Below are positions 25,244 to 33,621 of a stretch of DNA of 64,000 bases, one piece after another. A model generated the notes under the pieces. That model did no database searches, had not been told where the DNA came from, and saw only the letters and a list, made by a program, of their open reading frames with translations. Positions within the stretch are counted from its first letter, which is position 1. Every line of letters starts with the position of its first letter. The position numbers were made by a program, and so were the translations under genes. The stretch spans positions 269,266-333,265 of the forward strand of contig JALHQT010000002.1 of NCBI GenBank assembly GCA_022841825.1, given 5' to 3'. This DNA comes from Anaerolineae bacterium. GTDB lineage: Bacteria; Chloroflexota; Anaerolineae; Aggregatilineales; Phototrophicaceae.

Positions 25244-26944
25244 TTACTCCCGCCGCCGCTCGCGGTTGGCGTACCAGACGAACCCGCCGAGTGCCAGAAT
25301 ACCGAACGGGATCAGCCACTGCGTGATCAGGTTGATCGAGCGCAGCGTCCCGTCGTCGGTGAAGACCGGGCTGTTGGTCGGCGATTCGGTCTGGTCAACC
25401 GTGATCGTCTGGACGAAGTCGTTGAAGTTGGTCGTCCAGACCAGGCTGTTGAGCGTCACTTCCAGGTTATAAACCTGCTGCGACGAGGTGACATCGTCAA
25501 TGCCGAACAGCGTGGAGAAGAGGACGACGCGCGCGCCCGTCTGCGTATTCTCCGACGCCGCCGCGACCACGATAGGTCCGCGTGTATCGCTCTCGGTCGG
25601 CTCGATGGCTGTGCGGAAAGCCTCCTCACTGTCCTGCGCGGCGAGCAGCGCGGCGGCATCCGCTTTCACATACGACTCCGGCGAGGTCTGTACCAGACGA
25701 TCCACCAGAACGTTTTGCGGCAGCGGGTCGGCAACCGTGATGCTGTGCGGAAGCTGGAGCAGGACGAAGGCATTGGTCGTCGGGATGCCGTTGTTGGTCA
25801 CAAACGACTGCGAGTCGAGCGTGTTGGAGACCGGGAACAGCGGCGTGCCCGCCGACAGCGTCTGGTCGAGGACGACATCGTTATTCATGCGCAGACCGAA
25901 GTTGGCGAACAAGTAGTCGTTCAGCGCTGGGTCAGTCGCCAGCGCGCTGCCGTCCTGCGTGAAGCTGGATTCGGAGAAGATGATGACATCACCGCCGCCG
26001 TTCATGTAATCGGTCAGGATTTGCAGTTCATCGGCGGTGAACGTGCCGATGCCGCCAGGGATGACGACGACTTCGCCATCGCGCGCCTCGTCGTTCAGGC
26101 GGAACTCGCCTTCAGGCGCGGTCAACTGCAAGAGCGAGACATCCTGCACCGCCCAATCGAAGCGCGTCGTCAGGAACTGCTTGAGCAGCGTCATGCTCTC
26201 GTTGACGGTCCCTTGCGCGGTCAGGAAATAGGCGACGAAATTGCCCTGTGCCGACGCGCGCAGAATGGCATTGGTCAACTGCTGCTGATTGATCGTGCTG
26301 ACGGTCTCGGCGGTTTCCGGGTCGATCTGCCCGTCTTCACCCGGCACGCCGACGATGATGGTGCCCTCGCGGGTGATGGTGAAACGCTCGACAAGGTCGG
26401 GGCGCTGGTTGGGGTCGATGAACTGGTAAGCGACCTTGCCGCCGCTCGCTTCGGCGTATTCGCCCAGCAGCAGCGTATCGCGTTCGCGGCTGCCCGCCTG
26501 CGCCGTCCCGTAGAACGCCAGCATCTGCACCTGCGGCAGCGTGGGATCGACGGCGAGCGACTGCATGGCATCGCGTGATTCGGCGGTGAGCGAAAACAGA
26601 TTGCTCTCGGTCACGTCAGCGCGGAGGTTGGCACCGCGCGCCACGACGTAGATGACGCCCATCGCCACGAGCAGGAGGATGGTCACCAGGATGCTGGCAC
26701 CGCCGTAGCGCAGCGAGCGACCGCTGATGAAATCGCCCGCCTGCTTGGGTGCCATCAGCGCCCAGACGATCAGCGAGAGCACGCCAAAGGCGAGCGCGCC
26801 AAAGCCGACGACCGCTTCGCCCTGAAGCAGCAGCACGCCGAGCGCGACCAGGAAGCAGATGCCCGCCAGTGCCAGGAGGAACTGAGGCGGGATGAACGGC
26901 TCTTGCGCCGTTTCGGGAGTAAGGTTCGGTGTCTGATCGGTCAT
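25244..26944 (-). CDS. GldG-like ABC transporter auxiliary protein
   Basis: 566 residues. N-terminal hydrophobic segments (three or four within about 20-130) are followed by a large exposed domain of the ABC_transp_aux type (LFSLTAESRDAMQSL, VQMLAFYG, YQFIDPNQRPDLVERF, GDVIIFSESSF) and a C-terminal membrane helix (WLIPFGILALGGFVWYA) with a basic tail. In gliding bacteroidetes GldG works with GldA/GldF; in other phyla the same set is an uncharacterised exporter. It starts 3 bases after the permease stop and is clearly co-transcribed. Confidence 0.88.
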   Translation of the reverse strand: MTDQTPNLTPETAQEPFIPPQFLLALAGICFLVALGVLLLQGEAVVGFGALAFGVLSLIVWALMAPKQAGDFISGRSLRYGGASILVTILLLVAMGVIYVVARGANLRADVTESNLFSLTAESRDAMQSLAVDPTLPQVQMLAFYGTAQAGSRERDTLLLGEYAEASGGKVAYQFIDPNQRPDLVERFTITREGTIIVGVPGEDGQIDPETAETVSTINQQQLTNAILRASAQGNFVAYFLTAQGTVNESMTLLKQFLTTRFDWAVQDVSLLQLTAPEGEFRLNDEARDGEVVVIPGGIGTFTADELQILTDYMNGGGDVIIFSESSFTQDGSALATDPALNDYLFANFGLRMNNDVVLDQTLSAGTPLFPVSNTLDSQSFVTNNGIPTTNAFVLLQLPHSITVADPLPQNVLVDRLVQTSPESYVKADAAALLAAQDSEEAFRTAIEPTESDTRGPIVVAAASENTQTGARVVLFSTLFGIDDVTSSQQVYNLEVTLNSLVWTTNFNDFVQTITVDQTESPTNSPVFTDDGTLRSINLITQWLIPFGILALGGFVWYANRERRRE

Positions 26945-26947
26945 GGT

Positions 26948-27754
26948 TTAGGCTCTCCAGCGGCGCGACTCGACGATGCGGGTCGTGATGAAGAGTGCGC
27001 CAATGATCAGGAAGGCGAAATACAGCACATCGTGCAGGCGGAAGATACCCTGTGCCATCGAGTCGTTATAGTGCGCGGTCAGGCTCAGTTCGCGCAGGAT
27101 ATTCCCCAGCACGCTCAGGTTGGCGTTGGTCGAAAGCGCGGTCGCGCCCTGGTCGGCGAGGTACAGGATGAGCACGGTCGCCGCGCTCAGGAATGCCGCG
27201 ACGATCTGGTCTTCAGTCAGCGCCGTCCAGATCATGCAAACGGCGATGACGCCGCCGCCATACAGCCACGCGCCGACATATGAGCCGAAGGTCGCGCCCA
27301 TATCCGGCACGCCCACCTGCATATTGACGAGGTGAAAGACGAGCGTGAACGCCAGCAAAATGGTGAAATACGTCCATGCCGCCAGGAACTTGCCCAGCAC
27401 GTACTGCCAGTCGCCCATCGGCAGGGTCATCAGGACTTCGAGCGTGCCTTCGCGCGATTCTTCCGCCAGCAGACGCATCGTCAGCAGCGGCGCGATCAGG
27501 AACATCAGGAAGGTCAGCAGGTTGGGCATGTAGGTCGAGTTCGCCGGGAGCTGGTTGCGCACCGACGTGACCAGGTAGCTGTTGAACAGCAGCGCCAGGA
27601 AGAACAGGACGGCGAAGGCGATGGCATATGCCACCGGCGAACGGAAGTAGAGCCTGAGCTCGCGCTTGAAGACCGCCCAGAACGGCAGGCTGCCGCCGCT
27701 CTCAACGTCGCGCGTCAGATGAGCGCTGCTCACCGGCATCGGTGCGTCGGTCAT
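26948..27754 (-). CDS. ABC-2 type permease (GldF-like)
   Basis: 268 residues with six hydrophobic helices and the ABC-2 permease layout. The N-terminal FKRELRLYFRSPVAYAIAF segment precedes helix 1, and MRLLAEESREGTLEVLMTLP lies before helix 3. It is the membrane channel partner of the ATPase upstream (4-base ATGA overlap) and the GldG-like subunit downstream (3-base gap). The substrate is unknown. Confidence 0.91.
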   Translation of the reverse strand: MTDAPMPVSSAHLTRDVESGGSLPFWAVFKRELRLYFRSPVAYAIAFAVLFFLALLFNSYLVTSVRNQLPANSTYMPNLLTFLMFLIAPLLTMRLLAEESREGTLEVLMTLPMGDWQYVLGKFLAAWTYFTILLAFTLVFHLVNMQVGVPDMGATFGSYVGAWLYGGGVIAVCMIWTALTEDQIVAAFLSAATVLILYLADQGATALSTNANLSVLGNILRELSLTAHYNDSMAQGIFRLHDVLYFAFLIIGALFITTRIVESRRWRA

Positions 27755-28719
27755 GACGACATCTCCTCGTCAGAAGTTTCGGTTATGGCTTCAGGTTCTG
27801 GCTCGTGCGTTTCCTGGCGCGTCAGTTCCAGGAAGATTTCTTCGAGATTGATGGCGAGCGGACGCAGTTCGACCAAGCCGATGCCCGCGCCCACCAGCGC
27901 CTGCGCGATTGCGCCGCGCGGGTCTGCGCCGGGGGCAGGGGTGGCGACGATGCCGTCCATGCCGAGTTCGGCATCGGCGACGCCGGAAACCGCGCGCATG
28001 ACCGACAGCGCCTTGTTCAGGTCGCCGCTGACGCGCGTGATGATGCGTCCGCCGCGTTCGAGCTGCCCACGCAGCGCGGCGGGCGAGCCTTCGGCGACGA
28101 TCTCACCCTGGTTGATGATGATCACGTTGTCGCAGACCTGCTCGGCTTCCGAAAGGATGTGCGTGCTGAAGAGGACGGTGTGGTCATGACCGAGGTCACG
28201 CACGACATCGCGCAGTTCCAGCACCTGGATCGGGTCGAGACCAATCGTCGGCTCGTCGAGGATCAGCACTGGCGGGTTATGAACCAGCGCCTGCGCCAGA
28301 CCGACGCGCTGCTTCATACCCTTCGAGAGCGTACGGATGCGGCTGTCCGCGCGGCTGGATAAGCCCACGCGCGCCAGGACTTCGTCGGCGCGGGCGCGGC
28401 GATTGCGGACACCGCGAATCTCGGCGATGTACATCAGGTAGTCGCGCGCGGTCATGTCGCGGTAGAGCGGCACGTTTTCCGGCAGATAGCCGACGCGCTT
28501 GCGCACTTCCATGCTCTGCTCAAAGACATCGTATCCGGCGACCGTCGCTTTGCCGTCCGAAGGCGGCATGAACCCGGTCAGGATACGCATGGTCGTCGTC
28601 TTCCCGGCACCATTGGGACCGAGAAAGCCGGTGACCTGACCGGGGCGCGCGACGAAGGAGACGCCGCGAATGGCGGCGTTTTCGCCGTAGCGTTTGGTCA
28701 AATTCTGGACTTCTATCAT
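27751..28719 (-). CDS. ABC transporter ATP-binding protein (GldA-like)
   Basis: 322 residues: Walker A LGPNGAGKTTT, Q-loop GYLPENVPLYRDMT, signature LSKGMKQRVGLAQAL, Walker B VLILDEPTIGLDP, H-loop LFSTHILSEAEQ. The ~90 C-terminal residues are typical of ABC-2 exporter ATPases. It is the first gene of the four-gene operon and lies 169 bases downstream of the PadR gene on the same strand, which suggests PadR control. Confidence 0.94.
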   Translation of the reverse strand: MIEVQNLTKRYGENAAIRGVSFVARPGQVTGFLGPNGAGKTTTMRILTGFMPPSDGKATVAGYDVFEQSMEVRKRVGYLPENVPLYRDMTARDYLMYIAEIRGVRNRRARADEVLARVGLSSRADSRIRTLSKGMKQRVGLAQALVHNPPVLILDEPTIGLDPIQVLELRDVVRDLGHDHTVLFSTHILSEAEQVCDNVIIINQGEIVAEGSPAALRGQLERGGRIITRVSGDLNKALSVMRAVSGVADAELGMDGIVATPAPGADPRGAIAQALVGAGIGLVELRPLAINLEEIFLELTRQETHEPEPEAITETSDEEMSS

Positions 28720-28888
28720 CTAAAAACTCCCCAGCTTACAGGTAAATCCACTGGTCGAGATCAACCGAATCAGCACACTCAATTGCCTGATTTCTGTTCG
28801 AAATGGGCGAAAAACCCGTGAGATTATAGCGCGCGGGTGTGCGGGCAGGAAACGCCTAGAATCCACACATTTGTAAAATATGTGTAAC

Positions 28889-29425
28889 TCATGAGGGCAG
28901 CGCCTTGACAAGCGCAATCGCATCTTCCAGCCAGGCGATGTACGTTTCGGTGATGCGCTCGCCTAAATCGAGCGTAAGGCGCGCCAATGCCTCCTCGCGC
29001 GGGTGATCGCCGTCAAAGGCGCTTTCCAGCGCCGCGAAGCGCGCGCGCTGCTCCTGCCGCGCCGCCAACTGTCCTTCCAGCAGCGCCACGATCTCGTCGC
29101 TGCGGAGCTGGGCGGCGAAGAAGAGCTGAATGAGAAATGCCTCGCGGTGGGCGGGCGGCGGCTGGAATTCGTGCAGCCAGCGCGCAAACTCCGCGCGCCC
29201 GGCATCCGTGATGCTGTACACGCGGCGGTTCGGGCGGTCATGCTGGATTTCGATGCTGCTGGTCGCCCATCCCTTCTCCTCGATCCGTTCCAGCTCGCGG
29301 TAGATCTGCGGCAGCACTGCGCTCCAGAAGTGCGCGATGCTCTTGTCAAACGCCTGTGTCTTCAGATCGTAGCCCGTCATCGGCATATAACCGAGTATTC
29401 CCAGGATGGCATGAGGAAGTGACAT
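28889..29425 (-). CDS. PadR-family transcriptional regulator
   Basis: 178 residues. The winged-helix N-terminus has LPHAILGILGYMPMTGYDLK, LPQIYRELERIEEKGW and RRVYSITDAGRAEFARWL, followed by a C-terminal helical dimerisation domain (about 95-178) of the Vir_act_alpha_C type. PadR proteins are ligand-responsive repressors, often next to efflux ABC transporters as here. An AT-rich palindrome sits in its promoter (29483-29500). Confidence 0.93.
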   Translation of the reverse strand: MSLPHAILGILGYMPMTGYDLKTQAFDKSIAHFWSAVLPQIYRELERIEEKGWATSSIEIQHDRPNRRVYSITDAGRAEFARWLHEFQPPPAHREAFLIQLFFAAQLRSDEIVALLEGQLAARQEQRARFAALESAFDGDHPREEALARLTLDLGERITETYIAWLEDAIALVKALPS

Positions 29426-29461
29426 TCGACGCCTCTCGTCGTGACATTCCGTCCTGCAACC

Positions 29462-29500
29462 ATTATAGCAAATCTGCGTAATATATAACCAGATTTATAT
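29462..29500 (-). promoter_or_regulatory. Candidate padR promoter and operator
   Basis: On the minus strand TATAAT (29462-29467) is preceded by TGC (extended -10 TGCTATAAT). Where a -35 would fall, ATATAA (29483-29488) and TTATAT (29495-29500) form a palindrome with a 6-base centre. This arrangement suits PadR autorepression, and could also control the divergent oxidoreductase gene at 29518. Confidence 0.5.
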
Positions 29501-29517
29501 GTACTCAGGTATCTAAG

Positions 29518-29925
29518 ATGAAGATGCAGCAAATTCTCAACCAGATCGCCAACCCCGCGATGAAGTGGCTGCTGCGGTCACCGCTGCATGGCGTGGTCAG
29601 CGGGCGCGTCGTCCTGATCGAATTCGCCGGGCGCAAGAGCGGCAAGACCTACCGTACGCCGGTCATGTACGCGGCGACGACCGGCGGTATCGTCGTTTCG
29701 ACCAGCCGTGATTATCTGTGGTGGCGCAATTTGAGCGGTGGAGCGCGGGTGCGGCTGTGGCTGCGTGGGCGCGAGCAGCAGGGTACCGCCGATGTATCGC
29801 AGGACGCCGTCGACATCGACCGCGCTCTGGGGGCGATCTATCCGAAGGCATCCGATGCCATGCGCGCGCAGATGACAAAGCGCGCCCTGGTCATCGTCAG
29901 CATTCATGTGGAGCAGCCCTCATGA
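29518..29925 (+). CDS. Deazaflavin (F420)-dependent nitroreductase-family protein
   Basis: 135 residues, a small split beta-barrel protein of the Ddn/F420 group. Motifs: VVLIEFAGRKSGKTYRTPVMYA, DYLWWRNLSGGARVRLWLRG, then ALGAIYPKASDAMR. Members use F420 or another flavin for reductions; some bind fatty acids or haem instead. Its stop overlaps the start of the cytochrome c gene by 4 bases, so the two are translationally coupled. It is divergent from padR. Confidence 0.85.
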   Translation: MKMQQILNQIANPAMKWLLRSPLHGVVSGRVVLIEFAGRKSGKTYRTPVMYAATTGGIVVSTSRDYLWWRNLSGGARVRLWLRGREQQGTADVSQDAVDIDRALGAIYPKASDAMRAQMTKRALVIVSIHVEQPS

Positions 29926-30338
29926 AACGACCCGAAATGCTTGCACTCCTTGGCGGCATCGTCTTCCTGGCGTGCATCGGCACACTCATCCTGGTCGGCA
30001 GCACCATCCCGCAGCCGATCCCACCCACGTCCGCCCCCGTCACGCTCGCGGCAGGCGTTCCGACCGCCATCCCGCTGCCCGCGGAAGAACAAACACGCGC
30101 GCGCGAAGTCTATGCGCTGCACTGTGCTGGCTGTCATGGCGCGCAGGGGGAGGGCATGCTGCTCATCCATCCGGCGCTGGCGACCGTGCGCGTGCGCCAG
30201 GAGCTGCCCCTCGAAGAGCTGCGGCGCATCATCGTCGAAGGCGCGGGCATCGCCGACATCATGCCGCCGTATGCGGGCGTGCTGACGGACGGCGACATCG
30301 CGCTGATGGTGCGCTGGCTGCGCGCGGGGATGGGATGA
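29922..30338 (+). CDS. Small membrane-anchored monohaem cytochrome c
   Basis: 138 residues: an N-terminal membrane anchor (about 7-26), a Pro/Thr spacer, and a class I cytochrome c domain with C68-A-G-C71-H72-G. The distal ligand is probably the Met in DIMPPYAGVLTD. ATG at 29922 overlaps the stop of the oxidoreductase (ATGA). Electron transfer at the outer membrane face is likely; its partner is unknown. Confidence 0.9.
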   Translation: MKRPEMLALLGGIVFLACIGTLILVGSTIPQPIPPTSAPVTLAAGVPTAIPLPAEEQTRAREVYALHCAGCHGAQGEGMLLIHPALATVRVRQELPLEELRRIIVEGAGIADIMPPYAGVLTDGDIALMVRWLRAGMG

Positions 30339-30345
30339 GCATCGA

Positions 30346-31365
30346 CTATGCTGGCACAATCTGGATCGTGACTTCGCCGATGTGCGCGACCCGCGACCGC
30401 ACCGCCTCACCGACATGCTCGGACAGATGTGCGCTGTCCGAAAGGGATAGTTGGGCGTCCGCCTGCACCGTGGTTTCCACGAACAGGCGATGCCCGACCC
30501 AGCGTGCACGCAGTGACGTGATGCCCTTGACGCCTTCGACATCCTCGATGGCATGCCACATCCGATGCGTGATGTCGGGATCGACGGCATCCATCAGGCG
30601 GTACCAGATGCGCCGTGCCGCGTCACGGGTGATGAAGAGGATCGTCACGCCGATCAGCAGTCCAATGAGCGGATCGAGGATTGGAAGCCCTATCAGGGTT
30701 CCGCCTGCGGCAAGAAGCACTGCGAGCGAGGTCAATCCATCGATTCGCGCGTGCAATCCATCCGCGATCATGGCATCCGAGCCGATTCGTCGCCCCGTAC
30801 GGATTTGCAGGAGAGCGACTGCCTCATTGCCGAGAAAACCGATGATCGCCGCTGCCGCCACCCAGGGGATGTTTTGCATCGGCACAGGGTTGATCAGCTT
30901 CTGGATGGACTCCCAGAGCACGATAGCAGCGCTGACCGCAATCGAAAGCACGATGAAGACGCCCGCCACATCTTCCGCACGCCCAAAGCCATAGGTGTAA
31001 CGCTGTGTCGCCGCACGCCGTGCAAGATAGAATGCCACCAGCAGCGGGATGGAATTCAGCGTATCGCCGATGTTGTGGGCGGTGTCCGCCAGCAGGGCGA
31101 CGCTGCCGCTCACGGCGACGACGCCGACCTGGAGCAAAGACGTAATCCCCAATGCCAGCAGCGCCAGCCAGACCGTGCGAATGCCTTCTTCATTGGCGGC
31201 AAACGCGCTGTCGGCACTCAGCGATGCGTGTTCGTGACCATGCAGATGGAAGACCTGACTCAGGATGCCGACGATTCCCGTCGGATGCTGATGATCATGC
31301 CCGTGCGAATGCTCGTGGTCATGGGTGTGTTGATGCTCTGACGCATGCTCGTGTGTAGATCCCAT
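30346..31365 (-). CDS. Cation diffusion facilitator (zinc/cobalt-type) exporter
   Basis: 339 residues. The cytoplasmic N-terminus carries 11 His within the first 27 residues and another cluster HLHGHEH about residue 40. Six helices follow with the metal-site pairs HNIGD (TM2) and ADGLHARID (TM5), and a C-terminal domain (about 250-339) typical of the family. It pumps Zn2+ or similar ions out in exchange for protons. It converges with the cytochrome gene (8-base gap). Confidence 0.93.
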   Translation of the reverse strand: MGSTHEHASEHQHTHDHEHSHGHDHQHPTGIVGILSQVFHLHGHEHASLSADSAFAANEEGIRTVWLALLALGITSLLQVGVVAVSGSVALLADTAHNIGDTLNSIPLLVAFYLARRAATQRYTYGFGRAEDVAGVFIVLSIAVSAAIVLWESIQKLINPVPMQNIPWVAAAAIIGFLGNEAVALLQIRTGRRIGSDAMIADGLHARIDGLTSLAVLLAAGGTLIGLPILDPLIGLLIGVTILFITRDAARRIWYRLMDAVDPDITHRMWHAIEDVEGVKGITSLRARWVGHRLFVETTVQADAQLSLSDSAHLSEHVGEAVRSRVAHIGEVTIQIVPA

Positions 31366-31453
31366 AATGGCAGCCTTTTCTCTTCAAGACCTTGTTGAAA
31401 GTTCGAGTCTACTTCCGCTGTGCAGATAGACCATTCCTCCTGTTGTCGGGTTC

Positions 31454-31509
31454 GTAGGGGCAGACCCATGTGTCTGTCGAAACGGGCGCACACGCGGGTG
31501 CGCCCCTAC
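31454..31509. repeat. GTAGGGGCAGAC...GTGCGCCCCTAC repeat
   Basis: Two imperfect stems between GTAGGGG (31454-31460) and CCCCTAC (31503-31509), reaching into the last codons of mutY. Same family as 14554 and 17530. Confidence 0.65.
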
Positions 31510-32597
31510 AGCAACATCCCCTGTCTCCGGCGTAATTCCGCGATGACCTGGCGGTCTGCTTTGCCAAAGCTGTAGGCATCCAACCTGTCCGGCGAGACCC
31601 ACGCCCAATCGCGCACGCCGAGCGCCTGCGGCTCGCCCGAATCCGCGTCATAGCGACAGGTGAAGGCGTGCAGCGTAATCCTGAAGTGGGTGAAGGCGTG
31701 CCGGACGACGACAAACAACGCGCCCACCTCGACCGCGATGCCCAGTTCCTCACGTAGCTCGCGCGCCAGACAGGCTTCGAGCGTTTCGCCCGGCTCGGTC
31801 TTGCCGCCGGGGAATTCCCACAAGCCGCCGAGTAAACCATCGAGCGGGCGCTGCGCGATCAGCAGTTCGCCGCGCGCATTCCAGATCATGCCCGCCGTCA
31901 CATCGTAATGCGGCGTCTTCGCCTTCGCCGCCTTGACCGGGCGTTGCTGCTGCGTGCCGCTGGCACATGCGCGGCAGTGGGCGCGCACGGGGCATTCGTC
32001 GCACAGGGGTGCGCGCGGCTTGCAGACGACGCGCCCCAGATCCATCAGCGCCTGGTTGTAATCGCCGACGCGAGCGGGCGGCAGCCGCTCCTCCGCCCGC
32101 GACCAGAGGCGGGCGATCACGGCGGGCTGCGTCACGTCGTCCGCCAGATCATCCAGGCGTGAAAAGACGCGGATGACGTTGCCATCCAGCACGGGCGCGC
32201 GCTCGCCAAAGGCGATGCTGGCAATCGCGCCCGCCGTGTAGCGCCCGATGCCGGGCAGCGCCTGCAATCCTTCAGCGCTGGCGGGGAACTGCCCGCCGTG
32301 TTCGCTGGCGAGAGTCTGCGCGGCGCGATGCAGGTTGCGGGCGCGGCTGTAATAGCCCAGCCCCTCCCAGCGCTTGAGCACGTCGTCGAGCGGTGCCGCA
32401 GCCAGCGCGCCGACCGTCGGATACGCTTCCAGAAAGCGCGCGTAGTACGGTTTAACCGTCTCGATCTGCGTCTGCTGGAGCATGATCTCGCTCAACCAGA
32501 CGCGATACGGGTCGGTCTCACCGCGCCAGGGCAGCCCGATGGCGAGCGCGTCATACCAGCCCAGCAGGTCAGCAGTGAAGGTGTCGGGTGTCAGCAA
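31506..32597 (-). CDS. mutY: A/G-specific adenine DNA glycosylase MutY
   Basis: Removes adenine mispaired with 8-oxoguanine. An HhH-GPD domain (LPWRGETDPYRVWLSEIMLQQT, LPGIGRYTAGAI, LDGNVIRVFSRL) is followed by the [4Fe-4S] motif C-x6-C-x2-C-x5-C (CKPRAPLCDECPVRAHC) and a C-terminal NUDIX-like domain with LWEFPGGKTEPGE and REELGI. The start is uncertain. A TTG at 32597 gives the family's normal N-terminus; another TTG lies at 32606 and an in-frame ATG at 32690, but the sequence between is a dispersed repeat (32611-32684) read as protein. Confidence 0.93.
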   Translation of the reverse strand: MLTPDTFTADLLGWYDALAIGLPWRGETDPYRVWLSEIMLQQTQIETVKPYYARFLEAYPTVGALAAAPLDDVLKRWEGLGYYSRARNLHRAAQTLASEHGGQFPASAEGLQALPGIGRYTAGAIASIAFGERAPVLDGNVIRVFSRLDDLADDVTQPAVIARLWSRAEERLPPARVGDYNQALMDLGRVVCKPRAPLCDECPVRAHCRACASGTQQQRPVKAAKAKTPHYDVTAGMIWNARGELLIAQRPLDGLLGGLWEFPGGKTEPGETLEACLARELREELGIAVEVGALFVVVRHAFTHFRITLHAFTCRYDADSGEPQALGVRDWAWVSPDRLDAYSFGKADRQVIAELRRRQGMLL

Positions 32598-32610
32598 GGT
32601 CTTCAAGTCT

Positions 32611-32684
32611 CCTGGCGTCCTGGCGTCGTGGCGGTTGATACCATTGAACCGCAAAGGCGCGAAGGACGCCAAGAACGGGTTCCA
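32611..32684. repeat. Dispersed repeat overlapping the mutY upstream frame
   Basis: CCTGGCGTCCTGGCG (from 32611) then GGCGGTT, an AT-rich centre, and GAACCGCAAAGGCGCGAAGG followed by ACGCCAAG. Relatives are at 6449, 23822 and 37722. The last 20 bases are identical to 37731-37750. Confidence 0.75.
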
Positions 32685-32772
32685 GATCACCTCGCTTATG
32701 TGGGGACGCGGGCGCGCTGTTTCGCGCTATACTTCCCGCATTGCGTGCGGCGTCGTTCCGAAAGGCGTGGCG

Positions 32773-33555
32773 ATGAGTCCTTCAGGTGTCCAGGAATACC
32801 AACCTTTTACGATCACCTTTGACGGCGGCGTACAGGCGCGGGCTGTCTATACACCGCGCTTTGGCGACCCCGGCAGTATCCTCCAGGGTTTGAGCCTAAA
32901 GCACAGTCCGGTCATCTTCATCATCGGCGGCGCAGGCTTGATGGAAGAAGAGTCAGTCGATCAAATCCGCAAGATGGTCGAAAACGGCTTGGCGAAGTTC
33001 GCCGAGGAACGCCAGGTGACGATCATTGACGGCGGCACGGCGGCGGGCGTGATGGAGCTGATCGGCGAAGCACGGCAGCGCTCAGGCTACACCTTCCCCC
33101 TCGTCGGCGTCGCGCCCTTCTCACAGATCGAATACCCCGGTCACAAGCTCGACACCAGCAAAGCCATCCTTGATAAGGGGCACAGCCATTTTGTCCTGAC
33201 GGATGGTGCCGAATTCGGCGACGAATCCGACATGATCGCCATGCTCGCCACCGCGCTCAGTTATGATCGTCGGCTGCCCGCGCTGGGGTTGGTCATCAAC
33301 GGCGGGCAGATCACACAGCGCGAGGTCTACATGCGCTCGGCATCGGGGCAGATGGTCTTCCCGCTGCTCGTGTTGGAGGGCAGTGGGCGCTTCGCCGACG
33401 AGCTGTCTGAGGCGGCGCGCACGCGCATCCTGCCACCCGATAACGCCGATCAGTTCCGGCAGGTGCTGGCAGCGGATGTCCAGTTCATCCGAGTGCGCGA
33501 AGGCGCGGACGCCCTGCGCGAGCGGCTGGTCAACTATTTCGCCACCCAAGAGTGA
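32773..33555 (+). CDS. LSDAT (TRPM-type SLOG) domain protein
   Basis: 260 residues, apparently one LSDAT domain. Diagnostic motifs: VIFIIGGAGLMEEES (about 47-61), TIIDGGTAAGVMELIGEA (83-100), FPLVGVAP (108-115), THE-like FVLTDGAEFGDESD and, most telling, LVLEGSGRFADELSEAA, the counterpart of the VVVEGSGR(A/V)AD motif of TRPM channels. SLOG proteins bind or process nucleotide-derived ligands; prokaryotic LSDAT members have been predicted in nucleotide-centred conflict and signalling systems. The next gene, a membrane-anchored TPR protein, begins 66 bases later. Ligand and role are unknown. Confidence 0.85.
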   Translation: MSPSGVQEYQPFTITFDGGVQARAVYTPRFGDPGSILQGLSLKHSPVIFIIGGAGLMEEESVDQIRKMVENGLAKFAEERQVTIIDGGTAAGVMELIGEARQRSGYTFPLVGVAPFSQIEYPGHKLDTSKAILDKGHSHFVLTDGAEFGDESDMIAMLATALSYDRRLPALGLVINGGQITQREVYMRSASGQMVFPLLVLEGSGRFADELSEAARTRILPPDNADQFRQVLAADVQFIRVREGADALRERLVNYFATQE

Positions 33556-33621
33556 TTTGTGCGCAGCGACGGTTTATGGTTCACTAAACCGAAAGCTGAG
33601 ATCCACCAAAGGAGCACCCCC

